Shown: one piece after another, positions 54,983-64,000 of the stretch
How the letters are laid out: each line of letters begins with the position of its first letter
Position numbering within the stretch: position 1 is the first letter of the stretch
Source: Pseudarthrobacter sp. ATCC 49987
GTDB taxonomy: Bacteria > Actinomycetota > Actinomycetes > Actinomycetales > Micrococcaceae
Length of the DNA stretch: 64,000 nucleotides
Direction of reading: 5' to 3'
Assembly (NCBI RefSeq): GCF_009928425.1
Contig: NZ_JAABNS010000001.1
Coordinates: 1,984,001 to 2,048,000 of the forward strand
Position numbers and translations under genes: made by a program
The notes under the pieces: generated by a model
Told to the model about the DNA's origin: nothing
What the model saw: the letters and a program-made list of their open reading frames with translations, nothing else
Database searches by the model: none

Positions 54983-56544
54983 GACTGCGCCCCGGCGTCG
55001 GAAATCGAATCGGCCGTGATGTTGCGCAGCGACTGGGCCGTGTGGACGGCCCGCATCGGTGCGGCAGCTTTGTTGACGGTTTCGATCGCCTCGGTGGCGT
55101 TGACGGAGTCGGCCACAATGCCGCCGCCGGCCTGCACGTAGGCGCGTCCTTCCCGCAGCAGCGCCGAGCGGATGGCGATGGCCATGTCCATGTCGCCGGC
55201 GAAGTCGAGGTAGCCCACCACTCCCCCGTAGATCCCGCGGCGGTGCGGCTCGAGCTCGTCGAGCAGGCGCAGCGCCCGCGGCTTGGGGGCCCCGGACAGC
55301 GTTCCGGCCGGGAAGGTCGCCTTCAGCACGTCGTAGGCTGTGGCGTTGGGCGCCAGTTTGCCGACCACGGTGGAGACCAGGTGCATGATGTGGCTGAAGC
55401 GCTCGACTTCCATGAACTGGGTGACGTCGACGGAGCCGGCCACGCAGACCTTTGACAGGTCGTTGCGGGACAGGTCCACCAGCATCAGGTGTTCGGCGCG
55501 TTCCTTCTCGTCGGCGAGGAGTTCCTCGGCCAGGGCTTTGTCCGCCTCGACTGTTTTGCCACGCGGCCGGGAGCCGGCGATGGGGTGGGTGATGACTTCC
55601 TCGCCGGTCACGGTCACGAGTGCTTCCGGTGAGGAACCGACGATCGAGTATTGCCGGCCGGCGGCGTCCTCGAGGCTGAAGATGTACATGTACGGGCTGG
55701 GGTTGGTGTTCCGCAGTACCCGGTAGACGTCGAGCGGGTCTGCGCCGCATTCCATTTCGAAGCGGCGGGAGATGACCACCTGGAAGACTTCGCCGTCGAC
55801 GATCGCCTCCTTGCTGCGGTCCAGCGCGGCGAGGTAGTCCGTCTCGTCCCAGCGTTCCTGCACGCTGGAGGCGAAGTCGAGAGCGGCGGCGTCGAGCACG
55901 GAGACCGGCTGCTGGACGGGGGTGCTCACCTGGGCCAGCAGGGCCTTGACCCGGGCGACGGCGTCGTGCCAGGCGTCGTCGACCCGTTCGGAGCTGTTGT
56001 CGAAGTTGATCGCGTTGGCAATCAGCAGCACGGTGCCGTCCATGTTGTCATGCACGGCCATGTCCGTGACGAGGTTCAGCGCCATTTCCGGCAGCTCGAG
56101 ATCGTCCTCAGGCGGGCTGGTCAGCTTTTCCCAGTGCCGGACGGTTTCCCAGCCGAGGAATCCGACCAGGCCGGAGGTGAACGGGGGCAGGCCTTCGAAC
56201 CGGTCGGTGCGGAGGGCCTCGACGGTGTCGCGGATCGCGTCCACCGGGCTGCCGCCGAGCGGCACGCCCACCGGGGGTTCACCGAGCCAGTGCGCCTGCC
56301 CGTCCTTGGTGGTCAGGGTGGCCCGGGAGCGGGCGCCGATGAAGGAGTAGCGGGCCCAGGAACCGCCCACAGCCGCGGATTCCATCAGGAACGTACCCGG
56401 CTGGCCCTGGGCGAGTTTGCGGTACAGCCCGATCGGAGTTTCGGCGTCAGCGAGCACCTTCAGCCGGACGGGGATGACACGGCTGTGGCCTGCGAGTTCA
56501 CGGAACTCCTCCAGGCCCGGGCTGATGATTCCAAGGTCCTGCAT
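54979..56544 (-). CDS. trpE: Anthranilate synthase component I
   Basis: 521 aa. Converts chorismate to anthranilate with the glutaminase subunit TrpG (not in the window). Tryptophan-feedback site FLMESAAVGGSWARYSFIGA, chorismate-binding blocks FQVVISRRFEMECGADPLDV, ITHPIAGSRPRGKTVEADKA, ERAEHLMLVDLSRNDLSKVC, ATFPAGTLSGAPKPRALRLL and YGGVVGYLDFAGDMDMAIAI. Full length. 114 bp after hisI; no leader peptide with a run of Trp codons is visible upstream. Confidence 0.96.
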   Translation of the reverse strand: MQDLGIISPGLEEFRELAGHSRVIPVRLKVLADAETPIGLYRKLAQGQPGTFLMESAAVGGSWARYSFIGARSRATLTTKDGQAHWLGEPPVGVPLGGSPVDAIRDTVEALRTDRFEGLPPFTSGLVGFLGWETVRHWEKLTSPPEDDLELPEMALNLVTDMAVHDNMDGTVLLIANAINFDNSSERVDDAWHDAVARVKALLAQVSTPVQQPVSVLDAAALDFASSVQERWDETDYLAALDRSKEAIVDGEVFQVVISRRFEMECGADPLDVYRVLRNTNPSPYMYIFSLEDAAGRQYSIVGSSPEALVTVTGEEVITHPIAGSRPRGKTVEADKALAEELLADEKERAEHLMLVDLSRNDLSKVCVAGSVDVTQFMEVERFSHIMHLVSTVVGKLAPNATAYDVLKATFPAGTLSGAPKPRALRLLDELEPHRRGIYGGVVGYLDFAGDMDMAIAIRSALLREGRAYVQAGGGIVADSVNATEAIETVNKAAAPMRAVHTAQSLRNITADSISDAGAQS

Positions 56545-56658
56545 GGCTGTGGTTTCCGCCTGTTCTTTCAGTGGTCCAAAGGTTGGTTGGGTGGGGCGGC
56601 GCCGCGGGCGGCCGCCTGCGCGGCTGTGCGCCGCCGGCAGCTGCCGAGTGCTGCCGGG

Positions 56659-57117
56659 TCAGTCGGCGGGGCTGGTGACGACGTCGAGCCCGCGGCCGTC
56701 GAAGCAGGTCCGGGTCCCGGTGTGGCAGGCCGCGCCGACCTGGTCCACCCGGACCAGCAGCGCGTCGCCGTCGCAGTCCATGGCGAGGGATTTGACCCAC
56801 TGCACGTGGCCGGAGGTGTCCCCCTTGCGCCAGTACTCCTGGCGGGAGCGGGAGTAGAACGTCACCCGCCCGCTGGTCATGGTCCGGTGCAGGGCCTCGT
56901 CGTCCATCCACCCCAGCATGAGCACCTCGTTGGTGTCGAATTGCTGCACGACCGCCGCGACCAGGCCGGCACTGTCCCGCTTCAGGGCTGCGGCGAGCCC
57001 CTCGGGGAGCGGGCTTGCGGGCGCGGCGGCGCCGGCGGTGCTGACAGGGTTTCCCGTGACGGGGTTTCCATCAACAGGGTTTCCATCAATTGGGGCGGGG
57101 GCGGGCTGCTCAGACAT
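56659..57117 (-). CDS. hisI: Phosphoribosyl-AMP cyclohydrolase
   Basis: 152 aa from ATG 57117. Opens the purine ring in histidine synthesis. Motifs [39 protein letters not shown], metal-binding [20 protein letters not shown] and HTGTRTCF. The N-terminal ~35 residues are a disordered extension containing three DGNPV-type repeats, absent from the core family. Confidence 0.94.
   Translation of the reverse strand: MSEQPAPAPIDGNPVDGNPVTGNPVSTAGAAAPASPLPEGLAAALKRDSAGLVAAVVQQFDTNEVLMLGWMDDEALHRTMTSGRVTFYSRSRQEYWRKGDTSGHVQWVKSLAMDCDGDALLVRVDQVGAACHTGTRTCFDGRGLDVVTSPAD
57044..57088. repeat. Three 15-bp tandem repeats in hisI
   Basis: Units ACAGGGTTTCC(C/A)... of 15 bp each, encoding DGNPV-like pentapeptides in frame; length changes would not shift the frame. 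Confidence 0.8.
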
Positions 57118-57272
57118 CAGCTCAAGTCTAGTGCCTTGACGCGGGGCACCGCCCAGTTGCCCGGCGCCCCGCTTAACATCGGCGTCACCACGGCGTGAAT
57201 CGATTCCCGGCGGCCATAACGACGGCGATTCAGGTGCACACGCGCGGCCGTCTCGTGCTAGTTTCACAAGTG

Positions 57273-57917
57273 ATGCATTTCGTCGATCCCTCCCGAGAAG
57301 TTCTGGCCGAAACCCTACTGGCGGCCGGTCCTGACTCCCCCACGCTCTGCAAGGGCTGGCGTACCCGGGACCTCGCCGCCCACCTGTACCTGCGCGAGCG
57401 GAAAGCCGCCGTCGGGCTCGGCCTGCTGATCAAGCGCCTGGCCAAGGCATCGGACCATGCCACCGCAGAGCTGGCGGCCAAGCTCACGACGCCGGAGGAG
57501 TACAACAAGCTGGTCAACTCCTTCCGGGCCGGTCCGTCCGCGTTCTCGCCGATGAAGATCAAGGCCCTGGACGAGAGCGCCAACCTGATCGAATACTTCG
57601 TCCACACCGAGGACGTCCGCCGTGCCGTGGACCGCTGGGCGCCCCGTGCCCTGGACGAGGAGTATTCGGACGCCCTCTGGGACGAGCTGGTGAAGCGGGC
57701 GGCCATCCTGTACCGCGGCGTGGATCTCGGGATCGTGCTGGTGCGCCCCTCCGGCCCACGGCACGTCGCCAAGCGCGCTCCGGTGTCGGTTGCGATCGTC
57801 GGTGAGCCGGGCGAACTCCTCATGCACGCCCACGGCCGCACCCGCCACGCCCTCGTAACCTTCGAAGGCCAGCCCGACGCCGTCGCGCTCCTGCAGTCCG
57901 CCGAAGTCGGCCTCTAG
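57273..57917 (+). CDS. TIGR03085-family protein (mycothiol-dependent maleylpyruvate isomerase-like)
   Basis: 214 aa from ATG 57273. DinB/MDMPI-like helical protein: [20 protein letters not shown] at the start, [20 protein letters not shown] in the middle (the His residues of these two blocks probably bind metal), and [20 protein letters not shown] at the end. Members are confined mostly to actinobacteria and the exact reaction is unknown. The only + strand gene between hisI and hisF. Confidence 0.85.
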   Translation: MHFVDPSREVLAETLLAAGPDSPTLCKGWRTRDLAAHLYLRERKAAVGLGLLIKRLAKASDHATAELAAKLTTPEEYNKLVNSFRAGPSAFSPMKIKALDESANLIEYFVHTEDVRRAVDRWAPRALDEEYSDALWDELVKRAAILYRGVDLGIVLVRPSGPRHVAKRAPVSVAIVGEPGELLMHAHGRTRHALVTFEGQPDAVALLQSAEVGL

Positions 57918-57935
57918 CACCTCCCTTAATCAAGC

Positions 57936-57997
57936 AACGCGGGGTCACCTACCGCCCAAAATCCCCTCCGGGATGGGCGCCAGGTGACCCCGCGTTT
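57936..57997. terminator. Bidirectional terminator between TIGR03085 gene and hisF
   Basis: AACGCGGGGTCACCT pairs with AGGTGACCCCGCGTTT; an inner TCCCC/GGGA stem also forms. T-rich on the + side. Confidence 0.85.
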
Positions 57998-58009
57998 CTG
58001 TCTGTTCTG

Positions 58010-58786
58010 CTAGCGGACTTCGAAGCCTGCTTCACGGATCGCGGCCTTGACCTGGGCGATCATGTCCAGCGGACCGAAGTGGAAGACGGACGCGGCGAGC
58101 ACCGCGTCGGCGCCGGCCGCCACGGCCGGCGGGAAATGCTCCGGTTTGCCGGCGCCGCCGGAGGCGATGAGGGGTACCTTAACAGCCGCCCGCGCGAGGC
58201 GGATCAGCTCCAGGTCGAAGCCGTCCTTGGTGCCGTCGGCGTCGATCGAGTTCAGCAGGATTTCCCCCACACCGCGGTCGGCCGCTTCGCGGGCCCAGGC
58301 GAGGGCGTCGATTCCGGTGCCCTGTCGTCCGCCGTGCGTGGTGACTTCGAAGCCGGACGGGGTGGGCTGCGAGCCCGGACGGGTCCGGCGTGCGTCGAGG
58401 GACAGCACCAGCACCTGGGACCCGAAGTGCCGGGTGATCTCGTCGATCACCTCGGGACGGGCGACGGCGGCGGTGTTGATGGCTGCCTTGTCCGCGCCGC
58501 AGCGCAGCAGCTTGTCCACCTCGGCCACGCCGCGGACGCCGCCGCCGACGGTCAGCGGGATGAAGATTTCCTCGGCGGTGCGCCGGACGACGTCGAAGGT
58601 GGTCTCCCGGTTGCCCGAGGAAGCCGTGACGTCGAGGAAGGTCAGCTCATCGGCGCCGCCGTTGTCGTAACGGTGCGCCAGCTCGACGGGGTCGCCGGCG
58701 TCGCGGAGGCCTTCGAAGTTGATGCCTTTGACCACGCGGCCGGCATCAACGTCCAGGCACGGGATAACGCGGACAGCTACAGCCAT
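58010..58786 (-). CDS. hisF: Imidazole glycerol phosphate synthase, cyclase subunit
   Basis: 258-aa TIM barrel. Uses ammonia from HisH (not in the window) to make imidazole glycerol phosphate and AICAR. Catalytic Asp11-type residue in [14 protein letters not shown], second Asp in [13 protein letters not shown], phosphate sites GGGVRG and [11 protein letters not shown]. Downstream of hisG by 44 bp. Confidence 0.96.
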   Translation of the reverse strand: MAVAVRVIPCLDVDAGRVVKGINFEGLRDAGDPVELAHRYDNGGADELTFLDVTASSGNRETTFDVVRRTAEEIFIPLTVGGGVRGVAEVDKLLRCGADKAAINTAAVARPEVIDEITRHFGSQVLVLSLDARRTRPGSQPTPSGFEVTTHGGRQGTGIDALAWAREAADRGVGEILLNSIDADGTKDGFDLELIRLARAAVKVPLIASGGAGKPEHFPPAVAAGADAVLAASVFHFGPLDMIAQVKAAIREAGFEVR

Positions 58787-58830
58787 GACTTCTCCTGGTA
58801 CTCACTCACGGAAGGAACACGCACGCCGGG

Positions 58831-59673
58831 TCAGATGCGGCAGGCGTGGATGGTGCTGACCAGGATGGCGCGGGCGCCCAGGTCGTAGAGCTCGTCCATG
58901 ATCCGGTTGGTCTGCTTCTTCGGCACCATCGAGCGGACGGCCACCCAGTCCGAATCGCGCAGCGGCGAGACCGTGGGCGATTCCAGGCCGGGCGTGAGGG
59001 CCGCGGCCGCTTCGACGAGTTCCTTGCGGATGTCGTAGTCCATCATGACGTACTGGTGCGCCACGAGGACGCCCTGCAGCCGCCGGATCAGGACCTCGGC
59101 GGCGGGGTTCTGCTCGCCCTTGCGGCCGATCAGGACGGCTTCGGAGTGCAGGATGGGCTGGCCGAAGATCTCCATGCCGGCAGCCTTGAGGGTGTTCCCG
59201 GTTTCGACGACGTCGGCGATCGCGTCCGCGACGCCGAGGCGTACGGAGGATTCCACGGCGCCGTCGAGGCGTACGACTTTGGCCTTGATGCCGCGCTCCG
59301 CGAGGTAGCCGCGGAGCAGTCCGTCGTAGCTGGTGGCGAGGCGCTTGCCGTCGAGCTGTTCGACGGCGGTGAAGTCGCCCACCGGGCCGGCGAAGCGGAA
59401 GGTGGAGGCCGCGAAGCCCAGCGGGAGCAGTTCTTCGGCTTCAACCTCGGCGTCGAGGAGCAGGTCGCGGCCGGTAATGCCGACGTCGAGCGTTCCCTGG
59501 CCGACGTAGACGGCGATGTCGCGCGGGCGGAGGAAGAAGAATTCAATGTCGTTGTCCGGGTCCACCATGACCAGTTCGCGGGTGTCGCGGCGCTGGCGGT
59601 AACCGGCCTCGGCAAGCATGGCGGAGGCGGCTTCGGACAGGGATCCCTTGTTCGGGACGGCAACTCTCAGCAT
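58831..59673 (-). CDS. hisG: ATP phosphoribosyltransferase, long form
   Basis: 280 aa. First step of histidine synthesis and feedback point. Starts [16 protein letters not shown], carries [20 protein letters not shown], the PRPP-binding signature [20 protein letters not shown], and a C-terminal ACT-like regulatory domain ([31 protein letters not shown]), so no HisZ is needed. Confidence 0.96.
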   Translation of the reverse strand: MLRVAVPNKGSLSEAASAMLAEAGYRQRRDTRELVMVDPDNDIEFFFLRPRDIAVYVGQGTLDVGITGRDLLLDAEVEAEELLPLGFAASTFRFAGPVGDFTAVEQLDGKRLATSYDGLLRGYLAERGIKAKVVRLDGAVESSVRLGVADAIADVVETGNTLKAAGMEIFGQPILHSEAVLIGRKGEQNPAAEVLIRRLQGVLVAHQYVMMDYDIRKELVEAAAALTPGLESPTVSPLRDSDWVAVRSMVPKKQTNRIMDELYDLGARAILVSTIHACRI

Positions 59674-59807
59674 GGGGAGGTCTTTCTTGGTTGGGACGAA
59701 GTCCGTTCAGAAACGGCCCGTCCAGGAATTGTCGGTTCAGGCACAGCGGGCCACGCTATACACCGGATCCGCAGGGCAGGCCCTGGCGGGTTCCGGCGCG
59801 GACGTGG

Positions 59808-60071
59808 CTAGAGATGCTTGTAGACGTCTTCCAGGCTGAGTCCTTTGGCGAGCATCAGAACCTGCAGGTGATAGAGCAACTGCGAGATTTCCTCGGCGGC
59901 GGCGTCATCGGATTCGTACTCGGCAGCCATCCAGACCTCGGCTGCTTCCTCCACGACTTTCTTGCCGATGCCGTGGACTCCGGAATCCAGTTCGGCGACG
60001 GTGCGGGAGCCCTCCGGACGGACGGCTGCCTTCTCACTCAGTTCTGCGAACAGCGATTCGAAATTCTTCAC
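59808..60071 (-). CDS. hisE: Phosphoribosyl-ATP pyrophosphatase
   Basis: 87-aa all-alpha protein, separate from hisI as is usual in actinobacteria. Metal-binding Glu-rich segment [40 protein letters not shown], and [10 protein letters not shown] at the end. 134 bp before hisG, same strand: first gene of the hisE-hisG-hisF run. Confidence 0.94.
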   Translation of the reverse strand: MKNFESLFAELSEKAAVRPEGSRTVAELDSGVHGIGKKVVEEAAEVWMAAEYESDDAAAEEISQLLYHLQVLMLAKGLSLEDVYKHL

Positions 60072-60157
60072 GCCCTCCAGCCTACTTGCTCGCGGGCGGA
60101 GGGCGCCTGCCGGGCCGTTCCATGACGGCTGGGATGTGAGCGATTACACAGCCCATC

Positions 60158-60194
60158 GGGTCCGGCCGTGCGCCGTTCGGGCACGGCCGGACCC
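60158..60194 (-). terminator. Terminator hairpin after ribH
   Basis: 14-bp perfect stem GGGTCCGGCCGTGC / GCACGGCCGGACCC with a 9-base loop, 12 bp past the ribH stop. Separates the rib and his operons. Confidence 0.85.
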
Positions 60195-60206
60195 GGTGTC
60201 CAGGGC

Positions 60207-60692
60207 CTAGCCGAACTGCTTGAGCGTCACAGCGGTGGCGAGGGCCGCGGTGACGGCCTCGTGGCCCTTGTCCTCGGTGGAGCCCGGCAGCCCGGCACGG
60301 TCAATCCCCTGCTGTTCCGTGTCGCAGGTCAGGACGCCGAAGCCCACGGGGACACCGGTGCGGACGGAGACCTCGGTGAGGCCCAGCGTTGCCGCCTCGC
60401 AGACGTATTCGAAGTGCGGGGTTCCGCCGCGGATCACGACGCCGAGCGCCACGACGGCGTCGAAGTGCGGTGCCAGCCGGGCGGCGGCGACGGGGAGTTC
60501 GAAGGTGCCGGGGACGCGGAGGACGGTCGGGTCGCTGATGCCGGCGTCTTTCGCCGCGCGCAGGGCGCCGTCCAGGAGCCCGTCCATGATCTGGGTGTGC
60601 CAGCTCGCGGCCACGATGGCCAGTTTCAGCTGGGAGGTTTCCTCCGGCCTGAAGGTGCTGAGGTCAATCTGTGGTGCGCCGTGTCCGCTCAT
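60207..60692 (-). CDS. ribH: 6,7-Dimethyl-8-ribityllumazine synthase
   Basis: 161 aa. Condenses the ArP and DHBP precursors to lumazine in an icosahedral or pentameric shell. Sites: [56 protein letters not shown] (catalytic His), [14 protein letters not shown]. Last gene of the rib operon. Confidence 0.95.
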   Translation of the reverse strand: MSGHGAPQIDLSTFRPEETSQLKLAIVAASWHTQIMDGLLDGALRAAKDAGISDPTVLRVPGTFELPVAAARLAPHFDAVVALGVVIRGGTPHFEYVCEAATLGLTEVSVRTGVPVGFGVLTCDTEQQGIDRAGLPGSTEDKGHEAVTAALATAVTLKQFG

Positions 60693-60771
60693 GTGGAAAT
60701 CCTTGTTCTGCTCAGTCGTTGTGTGCGTGTCTCATCGTCGTGCGGCCCGGTGCGGACCGTCTGACGGTCGT

Positions 60772-61470
60772 TTAGTCTTGGTCGTGGTCGAAACCGCGCG
60801 GACCGGCAGCCGGTGCTGCCGGCTCCATGTCCAGGACCAGGCGGTGGTCCATCCGGTCCTTCTTGGTCTGCAGGTACCGGATGTTCTGCTCGCGGGAGGG
60901 AACCTCGGTGGGCACCATCTCCACGACGCGGACGCCGGCCTGGGCCAGCCGGTCCTGCTTGTCCGGGTTGTTGCTCAGCAGGCGGACCTCGTGGAGGCCC
61001 ATGTCCGCGAGGATCTGGGCCGCGGCCTTGTAGCAGCGCGCGTCCACGGGAAGGCCCAGCTGTTCGTTGGCCTCCACCGTGTCGAAACCGGCCTCCTGCA
61101 GGGCGTAGGCCTTCATCTTGTTTGCCAGCCCGATCCCCCGGCCCTCCTGGCCGCGCAGGTACAGCAGCGTCCCGCCGAACTCGTTGATCATCTCGAGGGC
61201 ATAGGCCAGCTGCTCACCGCAGTCGCAGCGGTAGGAGCCGAACACGTCTCCGGTGAGGCACTCCGAATGCAGGCGGACCAGCGGGGCCATCCCGTCGACC
61301 GGAGGCAGTGGGGAACTGACAGCCAGGTGCTCCGCACCGGTGGCCAGGTCGGTCCAGGCCTGGGCCACGAAGTCGCCGAAGGCGGTGGGCAGCTGCACGA
61401 TCGGGCCTGCGCTTACCGGATGCGGCCGGCGTTCGGCGGCGCGCTGTTCTTGGGCTTCCGACGTCGTCAT
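60772..61470 (-). CDS. ribA: GTP cyclohydrolase II
   Basis: 232 aa from ATG 61470, which follows GGAGGAG. First committed step of riboflavin synthesis from GTP. Zn-binding Cys in LVRLHSECLTGDVFGSYRCD and CGEQL, catalytic region YLRGQEGRGIGLANKMKAYA, and VRLLSNNPDKQDRLAQAGV. Encoded separately from ribB, whereas many actinobacteria have a fused RibBA. Confidence 0.93.
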   Translation of the reverse strand: MTTSEAQEQRAAERRPHPVSAGPIVQLPTAFGDFVAQAWTDLATGAEHLAVSSPLPPVDGMAPLVRLHSECLTGDVFGSYRCDCGEQLAYALEMINEFGGTLLYLRGQEGRGIGLANKMKAYALQEAGFDTVEANEQLGLPVDARCYKAAAQILADMGLHEVRLLSNNPDKQDRLAQAGVRVVEMVPTEVPSREQNIRYLQTKKDRMDHRLVLDMEPAAPAAGPRGFDHDQD

Positions 61471-61483
61471 CGTTTCTCCTCCA

Positions 61484-62224
61484 TTACACGGGGTCAGTTG
61501 CGTGACCGGCGGGCTGTCCGGCCTCAAGGTAAGCCACCAGGTCCGCAATCGAGATCAGCGGGCAGCCGTGCTCGAGGGCGAAGCCGCGAAGTCCGTCCAG
61601 CCGCATCATTTCTCCGTTGTCGTACACCACTTCTGCGATCACACCCACGGGCTCGAGTCCGGCCAGCTGGCACAATTCCACAGCAGCTTCGGTGTGGCCG
61701 GGACGTTCCCGCACTCCCCCCTTAACGGCGCGGAGCGGAAAAACATGCCCGGGACGTGTCAGTGCCGCAGGTTGGCTCCCGGGATCGGCCAAAATCCGTG
61801 CCGTCAGGGCGCGGTCCGTGGCCGAGATTCCGGTGCTCACGCCCAGTGCGGCGTCGCAGGACACCGTGTAGGCGGTGCCTTTGGCATCCTCGTTGATTTC
61901 GACCATCGGCGGCAGCGCGAGGGCATCGGCCCGGCCGCCGTCGAGCGGAACGCAGATGACGCCGGAGCTGTACCGGATGGTCCAGCCCATCAGGGCCGGG
62001 GTGGCGTGCTGCGCGGCGAAGATGATGTCGCCTTCGTTTTCGCGGTCCTCGTTGTCCACCACCAGGACGGGACGGCCGGCGGCGATGGCGCGGACGGCGT
62101 CCTCAATGAGGTCGAGCCCGGCCGGCGGAATGACGGGCGCGGAGACGAGCTCCGCGGGCAGGGCAGCGTCGGCGGAGTTGGTGAGGAGGGGCTGACGGGC
62201 AGGGATGTCCTTGACGTTGTTCAC
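61484..62224 (-). CDS. ribB: 3,4-Dihydroxy-2-butanone 4-phosphate synthase
   Basis: 246 aa. Converts ribulose 5-phosphate to DHBP. Acidic metal site VLVVDNEDRENEGDIIFAAQ, substrate loops SSGVICVPLDGGRADAL, AALGVSTGISATDRALTARI, TRPGHVFPLRAVKGGVRERP, HTEAAVELCQLAGLEPVGVI. ATG overlaps the riboflavin synthase stop (ATGA); ribA begins 13 bp later. Confidence 0.94.
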   Translation of the reverse strand: MNNVKDIPARQPLLTNSADAALPAELVSAPVIPPAGLDLIEDAVRAIAAGRPVLVVDNEDRENEGDIIFAAQHATPALMGWTIRYSSGVICVPLDGGRADALALPPMVEINEDAKGTAYTVSCDAALGVSTGISATDRALTARILADPGSQPAALTRPGHVFPLRAVKGGVRERPGHTEAAVELCQLAGLEPVGVIAEVVYDNGEMMRLDGLRGFALEHGCPLISIADLVAYLEAGQPAGHATDPV

Positions 62225-62877
62225 GCTGTTGCCCCCTCCGCGCCTACTGCTGCTCCCCCGGCTGCCGCACCTGAAAATGCGAGCAGGCGCTCAGTGTACT
62301 TCGCGAGGACGTCCACTTCGAGGTTTACGTGGCTGCCAAGGGCTTTCGCGCCCAGTCCGGTGTCGGCCAGTGTGGTGGGGATCAGCCCCACTTCGAACCA
62401 TGGCGCCGGTTCAGGGGCCGGGCTCACGGCGGTCACGGTCAGCGATACGCCGTCGACGGCGATGGACCCCTTCTCCGCGATGTAGCGTGCCAGCCCGGCG
62501 GGAATGCCGAAGCGGAGCCGGTCCCAGTTGCCCAGCGCCTCACGCTCGAGCAGCTGCCCGACGCCGTCGACGTGGCCCTGGACGACGTGCCCGTCAAGCC
62601 GGCCGCCGGCCGGAACACAGCGTTCCAGGTTGACAGGGTCCCCGGCGGCGAGTTCGCCGATGGTGCTGCGGGTGAGGGTCTCGCCCATCACGTCGACGCT
62701 GAAGTCCTTGCCGTCGATCTCGGTGGCTGTGAGGCAGACGCCGTTGACGGCGATGGAGCCGCCGAGGGCCAGTCCCTCGGTGCTGCCGGGCGCGTGGAGC
62801 CGGACGGTGGCGCTGATGTCGCCGTTGCGTTCAACGGACAACACCTTTCCCTGCTCGGCGATAATTCCGGTAAACAT
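62221..62877 (-). CDS. ribE: Riboflavin synthase alpha chain
   Basis: 218 aa from ATG 62877 after CAGGAGG; overlaps the ribD stop by one base. Two lumazine-binding repeats: MFTGIIAEQGKVLSVE, AVNGVCLTATEIDGKDFSVD, MGETLTRSTIGEL and then GHVVQGHVDGVGQLLE, AVDGVSLTVTAVSPAPEP, IPTTLADTGLGAKALGSHVN. Dismutates lumazine to riboflavin. Called ribC in some species. Confidence 0.95.
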   Translation of the reverse strand: MFTGIIAEQGKVLSVERNGDISATVRLHAPGSTEGLALGGSIAVNGVCLTATEIDGKDFSVDVMGETLTRSTIGELAAGDPVNLERCVPAGGRLDGHVVQGHVDGVGQLLEREALGNWDRLRFGIPAGLARYIAEKGSIAVDGVSLTVTAVSPAPEPAPWFEVGLIPTTLADTGLGAKALGSHVNLEVDVLAKYTERLLAFSGAAAGGAAVGAEGATA

Positions 62878-64000
62878 CAATTGCCTCCTGCGGCGGTTTC
62901 CGCGGCTGTGCGGAGCGGGGTTGAATCGGCTGAAGTGTTGCTGGCGGCCGGCGGGCGTGTCAGGGCGGGGTGTGTCAGGGTGGGGCGCAGATGCAGCCGC
63001 AGGTCCCGGCCGAGCAGCTGGACCGCCCCGCCGGACGCGGCATCCCATTCCCACTGCTGGGCATCGGCCAGGGTGGTGATGCCGAGGTCCTCCAGTGCCG
63101 GGGTTCCGGACCCAAGCAGGGTCGGGGCGAGGTAGACGATGAGTTCGTCCACCAGCCCGGCGGCGAGGAACGCGCTCAGGATCCGGGAGCCGCCTTCGAC
63201 CATGAGGTGGCGGACTCCGGCAGAGAACAGCTCCTCCAGCGCTTCCCGCGGATCACGCGTGGGCAGGTGGAGGACTTTGCCGTCGTCGCCGTTGATCGCG
63301 GCGCCTTCGGGGATCCCCCGGTAGCCCATCACGACGCGCAACGGCTGGCGGGCGGCCGGTTCGCCGTCGGCACCGCGGGCCGTGAGGCGCGGATTGTCGA
63401 CCAGGACGGTCTGGGTGCCGACGAGGATGGCGTCGATCCGACCGCGCAGGGCGTGGTTGTCGGCGAGCGATTCGGGGCTGGAGATCCATTGGCTGGTGCC
63501 GTCGCTGGCTGCGATTCGGCTGTCGAGGGTCTGGGCGATATGCAGGGTGACGAAAGGCCGCGAGTCCGCAACGGCGTCGAACCAGCGCCGGTTCAGGTCC
63601 AGCGCGGCTTCGGCGCCGAGTCCGGACCGGACGCGGACTCCTGCGGCGCGCAGGGTGGCCGCGCCGCCGGCCGCCGGATCGTGCGGATCGTGCGGATCGT
63701 CAACCGCGTAGACGACGTCCGCAATGCCGGCCTCGATGATCGCCTGCGCGCAGGGACCCGTGCGTCCACAGTGGTTGCACGGTTCCAGCGTGACCACCAT
63801 GGTGGTGCCGTTGAGGTCCTGGCCGGCGGCCCTGGCCTGGTCAATGGCGTCGGCTTCCGCGTGGGCGGTGCCGGCTCCGCGGTGGAAGCCCGTGATGATC
63901 GGGGTGCCGTGAGCGTCGATGACGACGGCGCCAACCAGCGGGTTCGCGCCGCGCGGCCCCTGCAGGGCTGCTGCGAGGGCGGAGTCCATGGCGGCGACCT
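62877..64000 (-). CDS. ribD: Bifunctional riboflavin deaminase/reductase (5' end outside the window)
   Basis: At least 374 aa visible; the frame is open to the window edge (VAAMDSALAAALQGP), and family proteins normally have ~10 residues before this, so the start lies beyond 64000. N-terminal deaminase with zinc site HAEADAI and PCNHCGRTGPC, C-terminal reductase domain with TLHIAQTLDSRIAASDGTSQ, WISSPESLADNHALRGRIDA, LVEGG-type motif HLMVEGGSRILSAFL. Any FMN riboswitch would also be outside. Confidence 0.93.
   Translation of the reverse strand, partial: VAAMDSALAAALQGPRGANPLVGAVVIDAHGTPIITGFHRGAGTAHAEADAIDQARAAGQDLNGTTMVVTLEPCNHCGRTGPCAQAIIEAGIADVVYAVDDPHDPHDPAAGGAATLRAAGVRVRSGLGAEAALDLNRRWFDAVADSRPFVTLHIAQTLDSRIAASDGTSQWISSPESLADNHALRGRIDAILVGTQTVLVDNPRLTARGADGEPAARQPLRVVMGYRGIPEGAAINGDDGKVLHLPTRDPREALEELFSAGVRHLMVEGGSRILSAFLAAGLVDELIVYLAPTLLGSGTPALEDLGITTLADAQQWEWDAASGGAVQLLGRDLRLHLRPTLTHPALTRPPAASNTSADSTPLRTAAETAAGGN

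Noticed and set aside
56545..56658. Trp attenuator before trpE
   Set aside because: GC-rich hairpins are present but no short leader peptide with adjacent Trp codons.
62877..64000. FMN riboswitch for the rib operon
   Set aside because: The 5' end of ribD is outside the window, so no leader can be inspected.
1..64000. CRISPR arrays, rRNA genes, replication origin
   Set aside because: No regularly spaced repeats, rRNA-like sequence or DnaA-box cluster found.

Overview
The window reads as chromosome of a high-GC actinobacterium, most likely a Micrococcaceae member of the Arthrobacter/Pseudarthrobacter type. Evidence: very GC-rich third codon positions, the gene order lgt-gltB-gltD-pyk next to a PdtaR-type ANTAR regulator, the trpE/membrane protein/HGxxPAAW/trpC/trpB/trpA block, and a mycothiol-type TIGR03085 protein. 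The species call is inference; no marker such as 16S rRNA is present.

The window splits near 40.6 kb, at a tRNA-Leu(CAA) gene. The right part (about 40.6-64 kb) is conserved core. It holds a PdtaR-like response regulator (+), then on the minus strand pyk, gltD, gltB, lgt, trpA, trpB, trpC, a HGxxPAAW protein, the Trp-operon membrane protein, trpE and hisI. A TIGR03085 gene (+) follows, then hisF, hisG, hisE and a riboflavin operon (ribH, ribA, ribB, riboflavin synthase, ribD) whose 5' end leaves the window. No frameshift was seen in this part.

The left part (1-40.6 kb) is accessory and scarred. From left to right: an OLD-family ATPase gene broken by an IS3-family insertion and by a frameshift at an octanucleotide repeat; a SARP/BTAD regulator; a 13-kb minus-strand operon of very large uncharacterised proteins (1029, 1118, 1509 and 590 aa), led by a small C2-like gene carrying an in-frame stop and followed by a short ORF; a dead IS256 transposase back-to-back with a frameshifted Tn554-like (TnpB-type) recombinase and its intact DUF6262/TnpC partner; an orphan cytochrome c oxidase subunit I; a ZIP transporter with two frameshifts; several small proteins; a CNNM/CorC-type protein; and a P-type cation ATPase followed by fused remnants of GH65 and DUF1016 genes.

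From about 31.4 to 40.6 kb lies a cassette flanked by ~325-bp direct repeats that each contain the 3' end of tRNA-Leu. It encodes a large LuxR-type regulator diverging from a Baeyer-Villiger monooxygenase, two alpha/beta hydrolases and a YciI-like protein: a plausible ketone-to-lactone-to-hydroxyacid catabolic module. The best candidate for an undescribed system is the giant-protein operon at about 4-17.6 kb. Its genes are translationally coupled, have no recognisable enzymatic motif, signal peptide or obvious membrane anchor, and sit among mobile-element debris.
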